A stretch of DNA of 64,000 nucleotides from Galbibacter kalidii (GCF_026241135.1 NZ_JAPFGA010000006.1:64369-128368), one strand, 5' to 3'. Positions 1-10,628 are shown, counted from the stretch's first letter. Notes: generated by a model not told the origin, from the sequence alone. Numbers and translations: made by a program.

Positions 1-2098
1 TGGAATCTTTAGTGATTTCGGGATAGTCTTGTGCTACAAATGCAGTGTCGGTTTGGATATAAAATTGAACCGGATTCCTTTTCGAACTGCCAAAAAAGAT
101 ATCTTCTTTTCCATCGCCGTTAAGATCACCCACAGCCGTTGCCGGACCACGATCGGAAATTTGATACGGAATTAACTTCTGACGGTTAAAATCGGTATAG
201 TTGTTTTCCTTGTGTACAAAATCGATTCCGAGGTTATCTGGAATTTTTTCAAAGAGCCTTTCTTTTTTAGGTTTCAACACATTAAAGTTGAAGGGATCCC
301 TTTTGCTTTTAGCTTGAACAAGTAATGTTTGATTTGTAGTAACATTGTTGAGTTTTTGATAGGTATTATCGGGCCAAACAATTAATAATGAATCAACGGT
401 GGCAATTTTACCATATCCTAAATGAATAACAGGTTCCGAAGAAGCCTGGAATCCTCTTACGGTGTATAATTCTTTATACTGAACGTTTCCATCAACATAC
501 GAAAACACCTTGGTGCCAATTCCAAACGGGTTTTTTGTGTTGTTCTTAAAACGAAGTTTTAAATAGTTGCTTTTTTCATTGGTTTTGTTAATGTATAAGC
601 TGGCAGGAGCATTAATGTTGTTGGTTACTACATCCAGATCGCCATCATTATCCAGATCACCCATGGCCATGGCACCCGAAATAAGGGTGTCTTTTCCAAT
701 CCATGTTCCAGACCTGTCTGAAAAGTTCAATGAATCTGAGCCTTCAAAAATATAATTGTGGGTATTTCCACTAGGCATCATGTCCAGGGCCTTTTTATCA
801 ACCAATCTGGTATTATCAAGTTTTTTCTTAATATGCTCGTCGGATACAAATTTGATGTAATCGAGATCGTTAGGGCGTTTCGGAATTCCGTTGGAAATAA
901 ACAGATCTTGTTCGCCATCCTGATTAAAATCTTCAAACAAGGCACTCCAACTCCAGTCGGTTGCAGCAATGCCGCTTAACAATGCCGTTTCGGCATATCC
1001 TGTGCCTTGTTGATTTACCTGAAGCATATTGCGGGTAAACTGGTAGTGATAACCCAAGGCTTGGGTCCTCATTTTAAGCATCTGTGGATTGTCGTCCCCT
1101 TCAGAGGACTTTAAAACTTTTTCATCTTCGGGAAGCATGTCTAAGGATAAAAGATCGGGATAACCGTCATGATTGATATCGGCCACATCATTCCCCATAG
1201 AGAAGCGGCTGGTATGACCAAAATAGTCTTTCAGGCTTTCAGAAAAAGTACCGTCTCCATTGTTCAGATAGTAATAATCATCTTCATGAAAATCGTTACC
1301 AACATAAATATCGGGCCATCCATCCTGGTTAAAATCAGATACGGCAACACCTAATCCGTAACCATTTACCCCACCAAAAATTCCGGCTTCTTCACTTACA
1401 TCTGTGAACACCCCCCTTGGTCCCCCCTCAAGGGGGGAATTATAAATGTCGTTGCGAAGTAATTTATCACCAGTTTCATAAGTTCTCTTGTTCCGAAGAT
1501 CGACATTGCCAAAAGATTCTTGCGTATGTACGGCATGATTTAGTAGGTAAATGTCCAGGTCGCCATCTTTGTCGTAATCCAAAAATGCAGCCGACGAACT
1601 GTAAGTGTCAAAGTCCAGACCGTATTTGGCGGCACTTTCGGTAAAGGTGTTGTCTCCATTGTTGATGTAGAGTTCGTTATATCCATTAAACCCGTTAATA
1701 CCTACAACGGCACACACATAAATATCGAGTAAGCCATCGCCATTAATATCGCCCATGACGGCTCCGGTGTTCCAACTGCTGTTTCCTGCTACCCCTGCCT
1801 GTTCGGTAATATCTTCAAATTGCAAATTGCCTTTGTTGAGGTAGAGCTTGTTTTTTTCCTGATTGGATGAAAAGAAAATATCGGGCAAACCATCATTGTT
1901 AATATCACCAATAGCAACACCACCACCATTATAAAAGTAGAGGTAGTCGAGGATGTTCAATTCATCCGATTCGGTAATCTTGTTTACAAAATCGATACCT
2001 GTTTCTTCCGGAGACGGGTTAGAAAAGAGAGAACCTTCCTTTTTTCCACATCCGGTAATGGCTACAAAGAGAGTTATATATAAAAACTTTTTAATCAT
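1..2098 (-). CDS. VCBS/FG-GAP repeat, ASPIC/UnbV-type lipoprotein (partial, runs off left edge)
   Basis: Read on the minus strand from ATG at 2098: MIKKFLYITLFVAITGCGKKEGSLFSN... lipobox Cys, many DxNxDGxxD repeats, close paralog of the next two genes. Absent from ORF track because it has no stop inside the window. Confidence 0.9.
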   Translation of the reverse strand, partial: MIKKFLYITLFVAITGCGKKEGSLFSNPSPEETGIDFVNKITESDELNILDYLYFYNGGGVAIGDINNDGLPDIFFSSNQEKNKLYLNKGNLQFEDITEQAGVAGNSSWNTGAVMGDINGDGLLDIYVCAVVGINGFNGYNELYINNGDNTFTESAAKYGLDFDTYSSSAAFLDYDKDGDLDIYLLNHAVHTQESFGNVDLRNKRTYETGDKLLRNDIYNSPLEGGPRGVFTDVSEEAGIFGGVNGYGLGVAVSDFNQDGWPDIYVGNDFHEDDYYYLNNGDGTFSESLKDYFGHTSRFSMGNDVADINHDGYPDLLSLDMLPEDEKVLKSSEGDDNPQMLKMRTQALGYHYQFTRNMLQVNQQGTGYAETALLSGIAATDWSWSALFEDFNQDGEQDLFISNGIPKRPNDLDYIKFVSDEHIKKKLDNTRLVDKKALDMMPSGNTHNYIFEGSDSLNFSDRSGTWIGKDTLISGAMAMGDLDNDGDLDVVTNNINAPASLYINKTNEKSNYLKLRFKNNTKNPFGIGTKVFSYVDGNVQYKELYTVRGFQASSEPVIHLGYGKIATVDSLLIVWPDNTYQKLNNVTTNQTLLVQAKSKRDPFNFNVLKPKKERLFEKIPDNLGIDFVHKENNYTDFNRQKLIPYQISDRGPATAVGDLNGDGKEDIFFGSSKRNPVQFYIQTDTAFVAQDYPEITKDS
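1405..1446. repeat. C/G-rich palindromic repeat inside the VCBS gene (encodes NSPLEGGPRG)
   Basis: ccccccttggtcccccctcaagggggg; absent at the same place in the two neighbouring paralogs. Confidence 0.75.
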
Positions 2099-2344
2099 TA
2101 AGGTGGTTTCTAAAAATTGCTTTCTTTTGAAAAATGAAGAGAACAAGTAAGATGCAAGGCCTATTTTTTTTGGAATAGCCTTAGCTATTGCAGAAAAATA
2201 TAACGCAGTCAGATTGCTTGTTATATTCGTTCCCTTTGGGTTTTCATAGTTTTTCATATACTGCTTCAAATTTTCTTACGTTATCCCGATAGCGTTGCTA
2301 AAATTTTCATTGTCTCTAAAAAACTATGAAAATTTCAATGCAAA

Positions 2345-5300
2345 TCAATTTTTAGAACCCACCTTTAGTTTAAAAATCTTTGGTTGATCATTATTTAATG
2401 CTACAAAAAGGTGCGTGCTACCGTTCTTATCTTTAAACGGTTTAATATGCTTTACTTCACCCCGTACAAAAAAGCCCGATTTGTTATAGTTCTGCCAATT
2501 AAAATCACCTGTTCCATCGCCGAGGAGCACACATCCGTAATTGGAATCGAGTCTTGAAAATTGTGGTTTGAATTCATAATTGTTACCACCCATTATAAGA
2601 TCTATATTGCCATCGTTGTTGATGTCCTGAGGTGTAATATCGCAAACACATGAAAACTGTACCTGACCGGGTAACGGTTTAATATCGAATTGTCCGTTAC
2701 CATTGTTTATCGCTATTACCGATTGAATGGTGGTTACCGTTTTTTGGATAGCATTGTCGGTAAGTTCCTTAGGAAAAAGTTCCTGTATCGACCTTTTGGC
2801 ATAATCTGAAGCTTTTAGGTTTTCTTTTTTTAAGGAAGATAACTGGGCAGTAAGCTCTTTTTTCATGTGGATGGGTTTGTCTTTACCGTCTATGGTATGT
2901 GTAACAATTTGTTCTATGGTACCATTATTGTCATAATCGTTAATAAACATACGCATAGGGGCATCTTTTGATGCTTTATAAGAGATATTCTCTCCCATAT
3001 TTCCCATTACAAGGTCTAAATCACCATCATTATCTACATCTATGGTTTTTACGGTATTCCACCAGCCGCCATATTCAGATAGGTTGGAAGATAATTTTCC
3101 AAGTCGCCTACCTGAGTTTTTCAAAATCATCGGGGCAGCCCAATCGCCTACAAGAACCAGATCTTTTTTATCATCACCATCGGTATCGGCCCAAATGGCG
3201 TCGGTGATCATGCCGGCATCTTTAAGATCGTAAGCTTTGCTTTCGGTTATGTCTTTAAAAGAGCCATCACCTTGGTTTTCCAGGAACAGGTGCTTCGGGT
3301 TCACTCCATAGATACCCGGTACGCTCCTCGATCCGATAAATACATCTGTATCACCATCACCATCAAAATCATAAGGGGCAATTACAGAGGTGTTGTGGAA
3401 GGTAGACGGAATTTGGCCTTCACTTTTTGTGAATTTACCATGTCCGTTGTTTAAATAGAGTCTTGTAACATATTTGTTGGCATCGGATTCTTCGTTTCCT
3501 CCGGTGCCCACCATTAGATCAAGATCGCCATCATTATCGGTATCAAAAAAGGCAGATGAAGTATCTTCTAATTCTTGGTCGTTTTTAAAAGCTGTTTGCT
3601 GCGATTTTACAAGATTGCCATTACCCGAATTTAAGTATAGCACTCCGGCCTGACCTTTGGCACCGCCAACAAATACATCTTCGTTACCGTCGTTATTTAC
3701 ATCGGCTACAGAAAGCGCTGGCCCTTCTTGGGAAGTCATGGTAGAGATAAGTCCTTCGTAATCAAAATCTACAAAATCATTTTCTTGATGTGCTTCTATG
3801 TTTCCAGAAGCAACTTCCGTTAGGTAGGTTTCCACTTTTTGTTTAACCGGAATGGTATATTTTTCTTCGGCATCGGACTGTTTTAGTTCGATAAGTTGAT
3901 TCACCTGAACATTGGTTAACTTTTGGGTATGGTCGTTAGGCCAGATTACCTTAATGGAATCGATGGTTTTGGTTTCTCCAACACCTATGGTCATGATATG
4001 TTCCATAGTAGATTGAAATCCTCTGTACGGAATCAGCTCTTGCAAGATGGTTTTTTCTCCCATATAAAGTTTCACCGTTGTCCCGATGGCAAATTTGTTC
4101 TTTTCGCTTCCTTCAAATTTTAGTTTTATGTAATTATTGTCACTAAGTTTTTCAGAGTTGTTTTTGTATACAAACGACTCCATGTTTACGTTGTTGACAA
4201 TCAGATCGAGGTCACCATCATTATCGAGGTCGCCATAGGCTACACCATTCGACATGCTCGGAGTTCCTAAGCCCCAGTTATCGGCAACATTGGTAAACCT
4301 AAGGGCGCTATTGTTTTTAAAGGCATAATTAGGAATGGGTTTCCTTGGCATTTTGTTAATAATAGAATCAATAGCCTGTTTTTTACCGGTAAGCGCCATT
4401 TTCTGGATGATCTCATTCGCAAAGAAATTCACAAAATCGATGTCGGTAAGATCATGATTTATACCGTTGGTTACATAGATGTCCCTATACCCGTCATTAT
4501 CCATATCAAATATCAGTCCTGCCCAACTCCAGTCTGTTTTGGCAACACCGCTATAGTAGGCCACTTCAGAAAAACCATTATTACCATTATTAAGCTGAAG
4601 TGTGTTTTGGATGTATTGTTGATAAAAGTCTTTACTTTGTTTAAGCTTAAATACGTCATAGCCTTCAAACTCCATAACCGATTTCACCCTTTCATCTCCT
4701 TCGGGAAGCATATCGGTAATAAAAATATCATTTAATCCATCATTGTTAATGTCTGCTATGTCCACACCCATGGCAGAAAGACACAAGCGTGAAGTCCATT
4801 CTTTGATTTCTTCATTAAAAGTGCCATCTTTTTGATTGATATAGAGGTAATCGCGTTCATAAAAGTCGTTAGATACATAAATATCGGGGTAGTTATCTTC
4901 ATTTATATCGGTGATCATGACCCCTAACCCAAAACCGATAAGACTTCCGTAAATCCCGGCCTCTTCACTGGCATCCGTAAATTTGCCATTGTCGTTTCTA
5001 AGCAACATATCACCAACACCTTTAAAAACATCAGGAATACCTTCCCAGTCCTGGGCTCTGGTTTCCCGTTGTTCGGCATATCCGAGGCTACTTACCGGAA
5101 TATTACTATTGTTCAAAATGTAGGCATCCAGATCACCATCCTTGTCATAATCAAAAAAGGCAGCATGTGTGGTAAATCCACTTTTTGCTAAATTGTATGC
5201 TGCGGCTTTTTCGGTAAAGGTCAGGTCGCCGTTGTTGATGTAGAGGTCGTTGTCGTGATTATTCCCTTCCATATTCCCCGCATTGGCCACATAGATATCC

Positions 5301-5728
5301 AGAAGCCCATCACTGTTGATGTCCACCATGGTTACTCCGGTAGACCAAGGCTTATTTCCGCCAACCCCAGCACTTTCCGTAATGTCTTCAAACTTAAAAT
5401 CGCCTTTGTTGAGAAATAGTTTGTTTTGTCCCATATTGGCGGTAAGGTAGATGTCCGGCAAGCCGTCATTATTAATATCGCCAATAGCAACGCCACCACC
5501 GTTGTAGAAATTTCTGTATTTAAAAATATTGAAGTCTTTCTGGTTTTCTATTTCGTTTATGAAATCGATACCGCTTTCTTCCGAAGAAACTAGTGTAAAA
5601 AGCGTTTCTTTTTCATTTTTCACCTCTTCTTGAGCGTCTTCTTTTTTACATGAAAAAAGTATACAGAACAGACTAAGGCTTAAAACTGTCTTTATTACAA
5701 AGGATTGGATGTTCATTTTATGGTTCAT
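2345..5728 (-). CDS. VCBS/FG-GAP repeat, ASPIC/UnbV-type lipoprotein
   Basis: 1127 aa; lipobox LFSC, repeated DINNDGLPDIY / DYDKDGDLDAY Ca-binding motifs; start may be 5716. Confidence 0.92.
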   Translation of the reverse strand: MNHKMNIQSFVIKTVLSLSLFCILFSCKKEDAQEEVKNEKETLFTLVSSEESGIDFINEIENQKDFNIFKYRNFYNGGGVAIGDINNDGLPDIYLTANMGQNKLFLNKGDFKFEDITESAGVGGNKPWSTGVTMVDINSDGLLDIYVANAGNMEGNNHDNDLYINNGDLTFTEKAAAYNLAKSGFTTHAAFFDYDKDGDLDAYILNNSNIPVSSLGYAEQRETRAQDWEGIPDVFKGVGDMLLRNDNGKFTDASEEAGIYGSLIGFGLGVMITDINEDNYPDIYVSNDFYERDYLYINQKDGTFNEEIKEWTSRLCLSAMGVDIADINNDGLNDIFITDMLPEGDERVKSVMEFEGYDVFKLKQSKDFYQQYIQNTLQLNNGNNGFSEVAYYSGVAKTDWSWAGLIFDMDNDGYRDIYVTNGINHDLTDIDFVNFFANEIIQKMALTGKKQAIDSIINKMPRKPIPNYAFKNNSALRFTNVADNWGLGTPSMSNGVAYGDLDNDGDLDLIVNNVNMESFVYKNNSEKLSDNNYIKLKFEGSEKNKFAIGTTVKLYMGEKTILQELIPYRGFQSTMEHIMTIGVGETKTIDSIKVIWPNDHTQKLTNVQVNQLIELKQSDAEEKYTIPVKQKVETYLTEVASGNIEAHQENDFVDFDYEGLISTMTSQEGPALSVADVNNDGNEDVFVGGAKGQAGVLYLNSGNGNLVKSQQTAFKNDQELEDTSSAFFDTDNDGDLDLMVGTGGNEESDANKYVTRLYLNNGHGKFTKSEGQIPSTFHNTSVIAPYDFDGDGDTDVFIGSRSVPGIYGVNPKHLFLENQGDGSFKDITESKAYDLKDAGMITDAIWADTDGDDKKDLVLVGDWAAPMILKNSGRRLGKLSSNLSEYGGWWNTVKTIDVDNDGDLDLVMGNMGENISYKASKDAPMRMFINDYDNNGTIEQIVTHTIDGKDKPIHMKKELTAQLSSLKKENLKASDYAKRSIQELFPKELTDNAIQKTVTTIQSVIAINNGNGQFDIKPLPGQVQFSCVCDITPQDINNDGNIDLIMGGNNYEFKPQFSRLDSNYGCVLLGDGTGDFNWQNYNKSGFFVRGEVKHIKPFKDKNGSTHLFVALNNDQPKIFKLKVGSKN

Positions 5729-8700
5729 TCTTGTGTTTTTTTAAGAAAAACAGGTTTGTTGTTATTTATGGTAATGATATAGTTGATCGTATCTTGAATA
5801 CTGATGGTATTGATATCCCTTGCCGGACCCGGAATGTCAAAACCTTGTGACCGAAGTACTTCAAAAAAACCGTTTTGGTCATTCAGCAGAACCAAACCAT
5901 GCAGGGCATCAAGTCTTCCCAGTTGCGTACTTATTTCATAGTTGTTGCCCACGAGTAACAGATCTTCATAACCATCATTGTCGAAATCGTCTTTTTGAAT
6001 ATCGAAGATACTGGATGTTTGTGCCATGAACGGAAGTCTATGCGCTGTAAAAGTACCGTCTCCGTTATTTTCAAAATAAATCGAAGCTAATTCGAACACT
6101 TGTTTTTTGTATGCTTTTTCTATTTTTTCCTTCGGAAAGAGTTCATTGAATGCCGCTGAAGCAAAATCAGAATAGGAAAGGAATTTTTTGTTTAGCATCG
6201 GAATTTGTTTGACGAGTTCGTCTTTTGATGAAAAGGTGGTTTCGGTTCCCTGATAAAAATAAGTAACCACAGGTTCTACATTACCGTTGTCGTCAAAATC
6301 GTTGCTATATAGAGTGATAGGCTCTTCTTTTGAAGCTTTCAAACGGGTGTTCAATCCCCAATTCCCGGCCAAAATATCGATATCCCCATCTTTGTCAAAA
6401 TCGCCTGCTTCAACAGTATTCCACCAACCGTGTGTTTTGTCAAGCGAGTTGCTTTGCAGGCTTAGTTTTTTGCCGTCGTTGATAAAAACGGAAATGGACA
6501 TCCAGTGCCCAACAGCCACAGCGTCTTTAAAACCATCATTGTTCAAATCGATCCATTTCAGGTCCTGAACCAAGCCGATTTCCTGAAATTCTGGGGCGTA
6601 AGATGATGTAATGTCTTTAAATATTCCTTTTCCGTTATTCTGAAAGAGAAACTGTTTAGGGGTTTTCCCAAATTCCCTCGGAATCCCGTTGGAGGTTATG
6701 CAAAGGTCAAGGTCACCGTCATTATCCAGATCGACTGCGGTAATGGTTGAGGCGTTTATGGACAAACTTGTAAATTGAATGCTGTCCTTAACCATTTGCC
6801 CGCTTTCATTAAAATAGAGTCGGGGGGAAAGCGGTTTTCCTGTAGTGAATTCATTTCCTCCACTAACAACAACCAAATCCTGATCGCCATCGCCATCAGC
6901 ATCAAAAAAGAGATTGTCCACATCCTCGCTGATCGCATCTTTTTCGAATATCTCGTTTTGGGTTGCTTCAAAAGTTCCGTTTGCTTGTTGAAGGTACAAA
7001 GTTGAGGCTTGCGTTTTGGCTCCACCAATGAATAGGTCTTCCAAACCGTTATTGTTTACATCGGCAACAGTAGTTTTTGGACCTTGATTGGTGTTGGCAA
7101 AAGGAATCAATGGATCCCGATTAAACTCAATAGAGGCGAAATCTTTGTGTTTGAAATCAATTGGAGAAGCTATATTTTTTAATAAACGGGAGTTTTTTGC
7201 ACTATTTTTCAGGGAGTAATTCCCTTGAGCGTTTTTATAATCAGCTAAGAAGACAGTATCTACCATTTGCTCATTTATTTTTTCATATTTCCCATCCGGC
7301 CAGATAATGTGTACAGAGTCTATTGTAGCGGTTTTCCCCAATCCAAAATGAAGTTCAGGAGTTACTGCCGACATAAATCCGCGGGATGTGTAGTTCTCTC
7401 CGGTTATTGTTTGTGAATCTGCAAAAACAACTACTTTGCTTCCTATCCCGAAATGGTTTTTATCACTTCCTTTAAATTTTATCTTTAGAAAATGATTGTT
7501 CGGAAATACTTGTTCAGCATTATTTTTAAGGATCATAGCCGGTTCGTTCACATTGTTGACTATCACATCCAAATCACCGTCATTGTCCAGATCGGCATAA
7601 GCACTTCCGTTGCTATACGATGGAATTTTGGCAAACCATTCATCGGTCATATCAGTAAAAGTGTGGTCGCCATTGTTTTTGAACATATAATTTGGGACGT
7701 GTTTGGCAGGGATTTTATCAATAAAAGCCATATCTTCTCGGTTCATGCCTTTACTTAGGCGTTTTTGAATATGTTCGTTGGCAATAAAGCTGATAAAATC
7801 CATGTCATTGGTAGCTCCTAAAATGCCATTGGACACAAACACATCTTTAAACCCGTCGTTATCAAGGTCGGCCAAAAGAGGAGCCCAGGACCATTCCGTT
7901 GAAGCAAGGCCGCTTAAAAAAGCCGTTTCAGTAAAATGACCACCGCCGTTGTTGATATGAAGGGCGTTTTGCATGAATTGAGGAGCGTAACCGTTTTTTA
8001 GATAACCGCTGTAGGTTTGAAAGTTGTATTCCGTTCCCGAAGTTTTAAAACTTTTTAGATCTTCCGGGAGCATATCAACCGAAATAATATCGGAAAGGCC
8101 ATCATTGTTAATATCGGCAATGTCGTTTCCCATGGAAAAATGGGTGGTATGCCCAAATTTTGTTTCGTCGGAAGCAATTACTTCTTTAAAAGCACCATTT
8201 TTTTGATTGATATAGAGGTAATCGTTTTCAAAGAAATCATTTCCGATGTAGATGTCGGGATAGCTGTCGTTGTTGATATCGGAAATTGAAATTCCGAGCC
8301 CGTACCCAATACCTCCTTGATGTATGCCCGCTTCTTGGGAAACGTCTGTAAAGAGTCCGTCGTCGTTCCTTAGGAGTTTGTCGCCGGCAAGGATGTCTGT
8401 TTCATGTCTTTTTTTTCCGCTTCCATAAGTTCGGTTAGGGTGTAGGGAATGATTGAGTAAATACATATCCAGATCGCCGTCAAGGTCGTAGTCAAAAAAA
8501 GCGGCTTGCGTGGCATAGGATTGGATATCGAGGCCGTATTTTTCAGATTCTTCTTTGAATTGCGGAAGCTTCCCAGCATTTAATCCCTGATTTACGTAGA
8601 GTAAATTATGACTGTTTTTTTCAGAAAGACTTCCTACCCTGCAGATATAAATGTCCATCCATCCATCATTATTGATATCAACAACAGTAACCCCGGTTGT

Positions 8701-9036
8701 CCAATTTTCAGCATTGGAGATTCCTGTTTTTTCTGTAATGTCTGTAAATTGAAAATCGCCCTTGTTCAAATAGAGTTTGTCTGCAGTTTGATTGCCTGTA
8801 AAATACAAGTCTGTTAAACCATCGTTGTTAAAATCACTTGCGGCGATACCTGCGCCGTTGTAATAGTAGAGATAGTTAAGGATGTTGAGTTCAGGAGTAT
8901 TGGTGAGTTCATTTTTAAAACTGATCCCCGTTTCACTTTCATTTAATTGTGTAAAAAGCCGTTCCTTTTCTGTCGTACAGGAGAGGAAGAATAAAAAAGA
9001 AGGGAGTATTATTTTTACGGCTTTTTTTATGATCAT
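5725..9036 (-). CDS. VCBS/FG-GAP repeat, ASPIC/UnbV-type lipoprotein
   Basis: Start adjusted to ATG giving MIIKKAVKIILPSFLFFLSCTTEKE; overlaps next gene by 4 nt. Confidence 0.9.
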   Translation of the reverse strand: MIIKKAVKIILPSFLFFLSCTTEKERLFTQLNESETGISFKNELTNTPELNILNYLYYYNGAGIAASDFNNDGLTDLYFTGNQTADKLYLNKGDFQFTDITEKTGISNAENWTTGVTVVDINNDGWMDIYICRVGSLSEKNSHNLLYVNQGLNAGKLPQFKEESEKYGLDIQSYATQAAFFDYDLDGDLDMYLLNHSLHPNRTYGSGKKRHETDILAGDKLLRNDDGLFTDVSQEAGIHQGGIGYGLGISISDINNDSYPDIYIGNDFFENDYLYINQKNGAFKEVIASDETKFGHTTHFSMGNDIADINNDGLSDIISVDMLPEDLKSFKTSGTEYNFQTYSGYLKNGYAPQFMQNALHINNGGGHFTETAFLSGLASTEWSWAPLLADLDNDGFKDVFVSNGILGATNDMDFISFIANEHIQKRLSKGMNREDMAFIDKIPAKHVPNYMFKNNGDHTFTDMTDEWFAKIPSYSNGSAYADLDNDGDLDVIVNNVNEPAMILKNNAEQVFPNNHFLKIKFKGSDKNHFGIGSKVVVFADSQTITGENYTSRGFMSAVTPELHFGLGKTATIDSVHIIWPDGKYEKINEQMVDTVFLADYKNAQGNYSLKNSAKNSRLLKNIASPIDFKHKDFASIEFNRDPLIPFANTNQGPKTTVADVNNNGLEDLFIGGAKTQASTLYLQQANGTFEATQNEIFEKDAISEDVDNLFFDADGDGDQDLVVVSGGNEFTTGKPLSPRLYFNESGQMVKDSIQFTSLSINASTITAVDLDNDGDLDLCITSNGIPREFGKTPKQFLFQNNGKGIFKDITSSYAPEFQEIGLVQDLKWIDLNNDGFKDAVAVGHWMSISVFINDGKKLSLQSNSLDKTHGWWNTVEAGDFDKDGDIDILAGNWGLNTRLKASKEEPITLYSNDFDDNGNVEPVVTYFYQGTETTFSSKDELVKQIPMLNKKFLSYSDFASAAFNELFPKEKIEKAYKKQVFELASIYFENNGDGTFTAHRLPFMAQTSSIFDIQKDDFDNDGYEDLLLVGNNYEISTQLGRLDALHGLVLLNDQNGFFEVLRSQGFDIPGPARDINTISIQDTINYIITINNNKPVFLKKTQE

Positions 9037-9253
9037 TAACGGAATGTGCTTTTTTGTAATTATACGAACAAATACAACATTACAATCGGTCAACACTCGG
9101 TTTGTTGTTTCATATGCTTATATTTATTGTTTGGGTTGTTTCACCAACCAAAAAAAGCCAACTTAAAAAGTTAGCTTTTCTATAATTGTATAAAGAATGT
9201 TTTTTGAACTAATTGAACATTGCTAAAATAGGGAACAATTCGGTCGGTTAAGG

Positions 9254-9303
9254 TTAATGAGAGTTCAAAAAGATTAATGAAAGGTTAATAGTATTAATGA
9301 AAG
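9254..9303 (+). promoter_or_regulatory. Three TTAATGARAG direct repeats at 20-bp spacing upstream of the HK/RR operon
   Basis: TTAATGAGAG (9254), TTAATGAAAG (9274), TTAATGAAAG (9294). Confidence 0.6.
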
Positions 9304-9347
9304 TATAATAAAGCATATCGAGGGCGATTTTTTAGTTAATTGTTGTG

Positions 9348-10628
9348 ATGTTAAATTTTAAAAAAGGATATGTCGTTGTTTTTATAATATCAGTCATAGG
9401 ATTGGCTTTTATTCAGTATCAATATCTGAAAATAGGGCTTAACCTTGCCAAAGTGCAATTCAACAACAAGACCGGACAAGCATTACAGACGATAAAAACC
9501 GATTTGGGGACTAAAAATGAACTTACCTTCTTAATGGTACAGGCTATTAATGAAGATGATTCTCATTTCACCTTGAGTGTGGACAGTATTCAAGATGCCT
9601 CACGCTATTTTTTGAATGATTTTTTGATAGACAGGCTATTGCAGCGAGGTATAAAAACAGAATTTGTCTATCGTTTGCATACCAACGACAGCACTATTTT
9701 TTTATCTCCAGGGTATAAAACGCTTGAAGAAGAAGAATTGAAATTCCCGGTGCTGCTTAGCGGATATTTACCCGAGGCTGTGAACAAGAGGTTGGTACTT
9801 GAAATTCAATTTGAAGACCTGAACAATTATTTCCTGTCGCAACTCAACGGCTTGACCATTCCCAGCCTGATATTTATTGCAGCCATTATTGTAGTAGTTA
9901 TTTGGGTGTTACGCTCGATGTATTGGCAGAAAAATGTGATTGCTACTACTAATGATTTTATCAATAACCTGACACACGAACTTAAAACCCCTGTTTTTTC
10001 TATAGGATTGGCGACCAAATTGCTGGAAGAAAAAGTAGATGAAGAGAGCAAATCGCTGGTAGGAATAGTCAGGGAACAAAACGAGAGACTAAAAGTCCAT
10101 ATCGATAAGGTTTTGGAACTATCGGGTATTGAAAATAAAAAAAGTGTATTAAGACTTAAGAAACAGGATTTTTATCCAAGTTTGAAGAAGTTGGCCGAAT
10201 CGTTTTCGGAACTTTCGGTTATGGAGGATGTTGATTTTAATTATGAATTGAAAGGGGAGACCTACTGGTTGAATTGTGAACAGAACCATTTAGCGAATGC
10301 TGTTGGGAACTTGCTGGATAATGCTAAAAAATATTCGGGAAGCCATCCAGTGATTCAATTAAACGCATATGTTGAAGAAAAAATCTTGTATATTGTTGTG
10401 GAGGATAACGGAATTGGGATTGAAAAAAGTGAATTGAAGAACATCTTCAAGAAATTCCACCGAATCCCTTCCGGGGATTTGCACAATGTGAGAGGGTACG
10501 GACTCGGGTTGAGTTATGTAAAACAAGTGATAAAATTACACAAAGGAAGCGTTTCAGTTGAAAGTGACAGAGGAAAAGGAACAAAAGTAACCATAAAACT
10601 GCCGGTTGTTGAAGATGACAAGAAATAA
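9348..10628 (+). CDS. Sensor histidine kinase
   Basis: H-box NNLTHELKTPVFS, N box NLLDNAKKYS, G boxes DNGIGIE / GYGLGLSYV; two TM segments. Confidence 0.95.
   Translation: MLNFKKGYVVVFIISVIGLAFIQYQYLKIGLNLAKVQFNNKTGQALQTIKTDLGTKNELTFLMVQAINEDDSHFTLSVDSIQDASRYFLNDFLIDRLLQRGIKTEFVYRLHTNDSTIFLSPGYKTLEEEELKFPVLLSGYLPEAVNKRLVLEIQFEDLNNYFLSQLNGLTIPSLIFIAAIIVVVIWVLRSMYWQKNVIATTNDFINNLTHELKTPVFSIGLATKLLEEKVDEESKSLVGIVREQNERLKVHIDKVLELSGIENKKSVLRLKKQDFYPSLKKLAESFSELSVMEDVDFNYELKGETYWLNCEQNHLANAVGNLLDNAKKYSGSHPVIQLNAYVEEKILYIVVEDNGIGIEKSELKNIFKKFHRIPSGDLHNVRGYGLGLSYVKQVIKLHKGSVSVESDRGKGTKVTIKLPVVEDDKK

Noticed and set aside
2174-2189. AATAGC-CTTA-GCTATT hairpin as terminator of the 1-2098 neighbour gene
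   Set aside because: No U-tract follows on the transcribed (minus) strand; the T-run lies on the wrong side
1-9036. Prophage or adhesin gene cluster
   Set aside because: Proteins are VCBS/ASPIC-UnbV lipoproteins typical of Bacteroidota; no phage structural or integrase genes nearby
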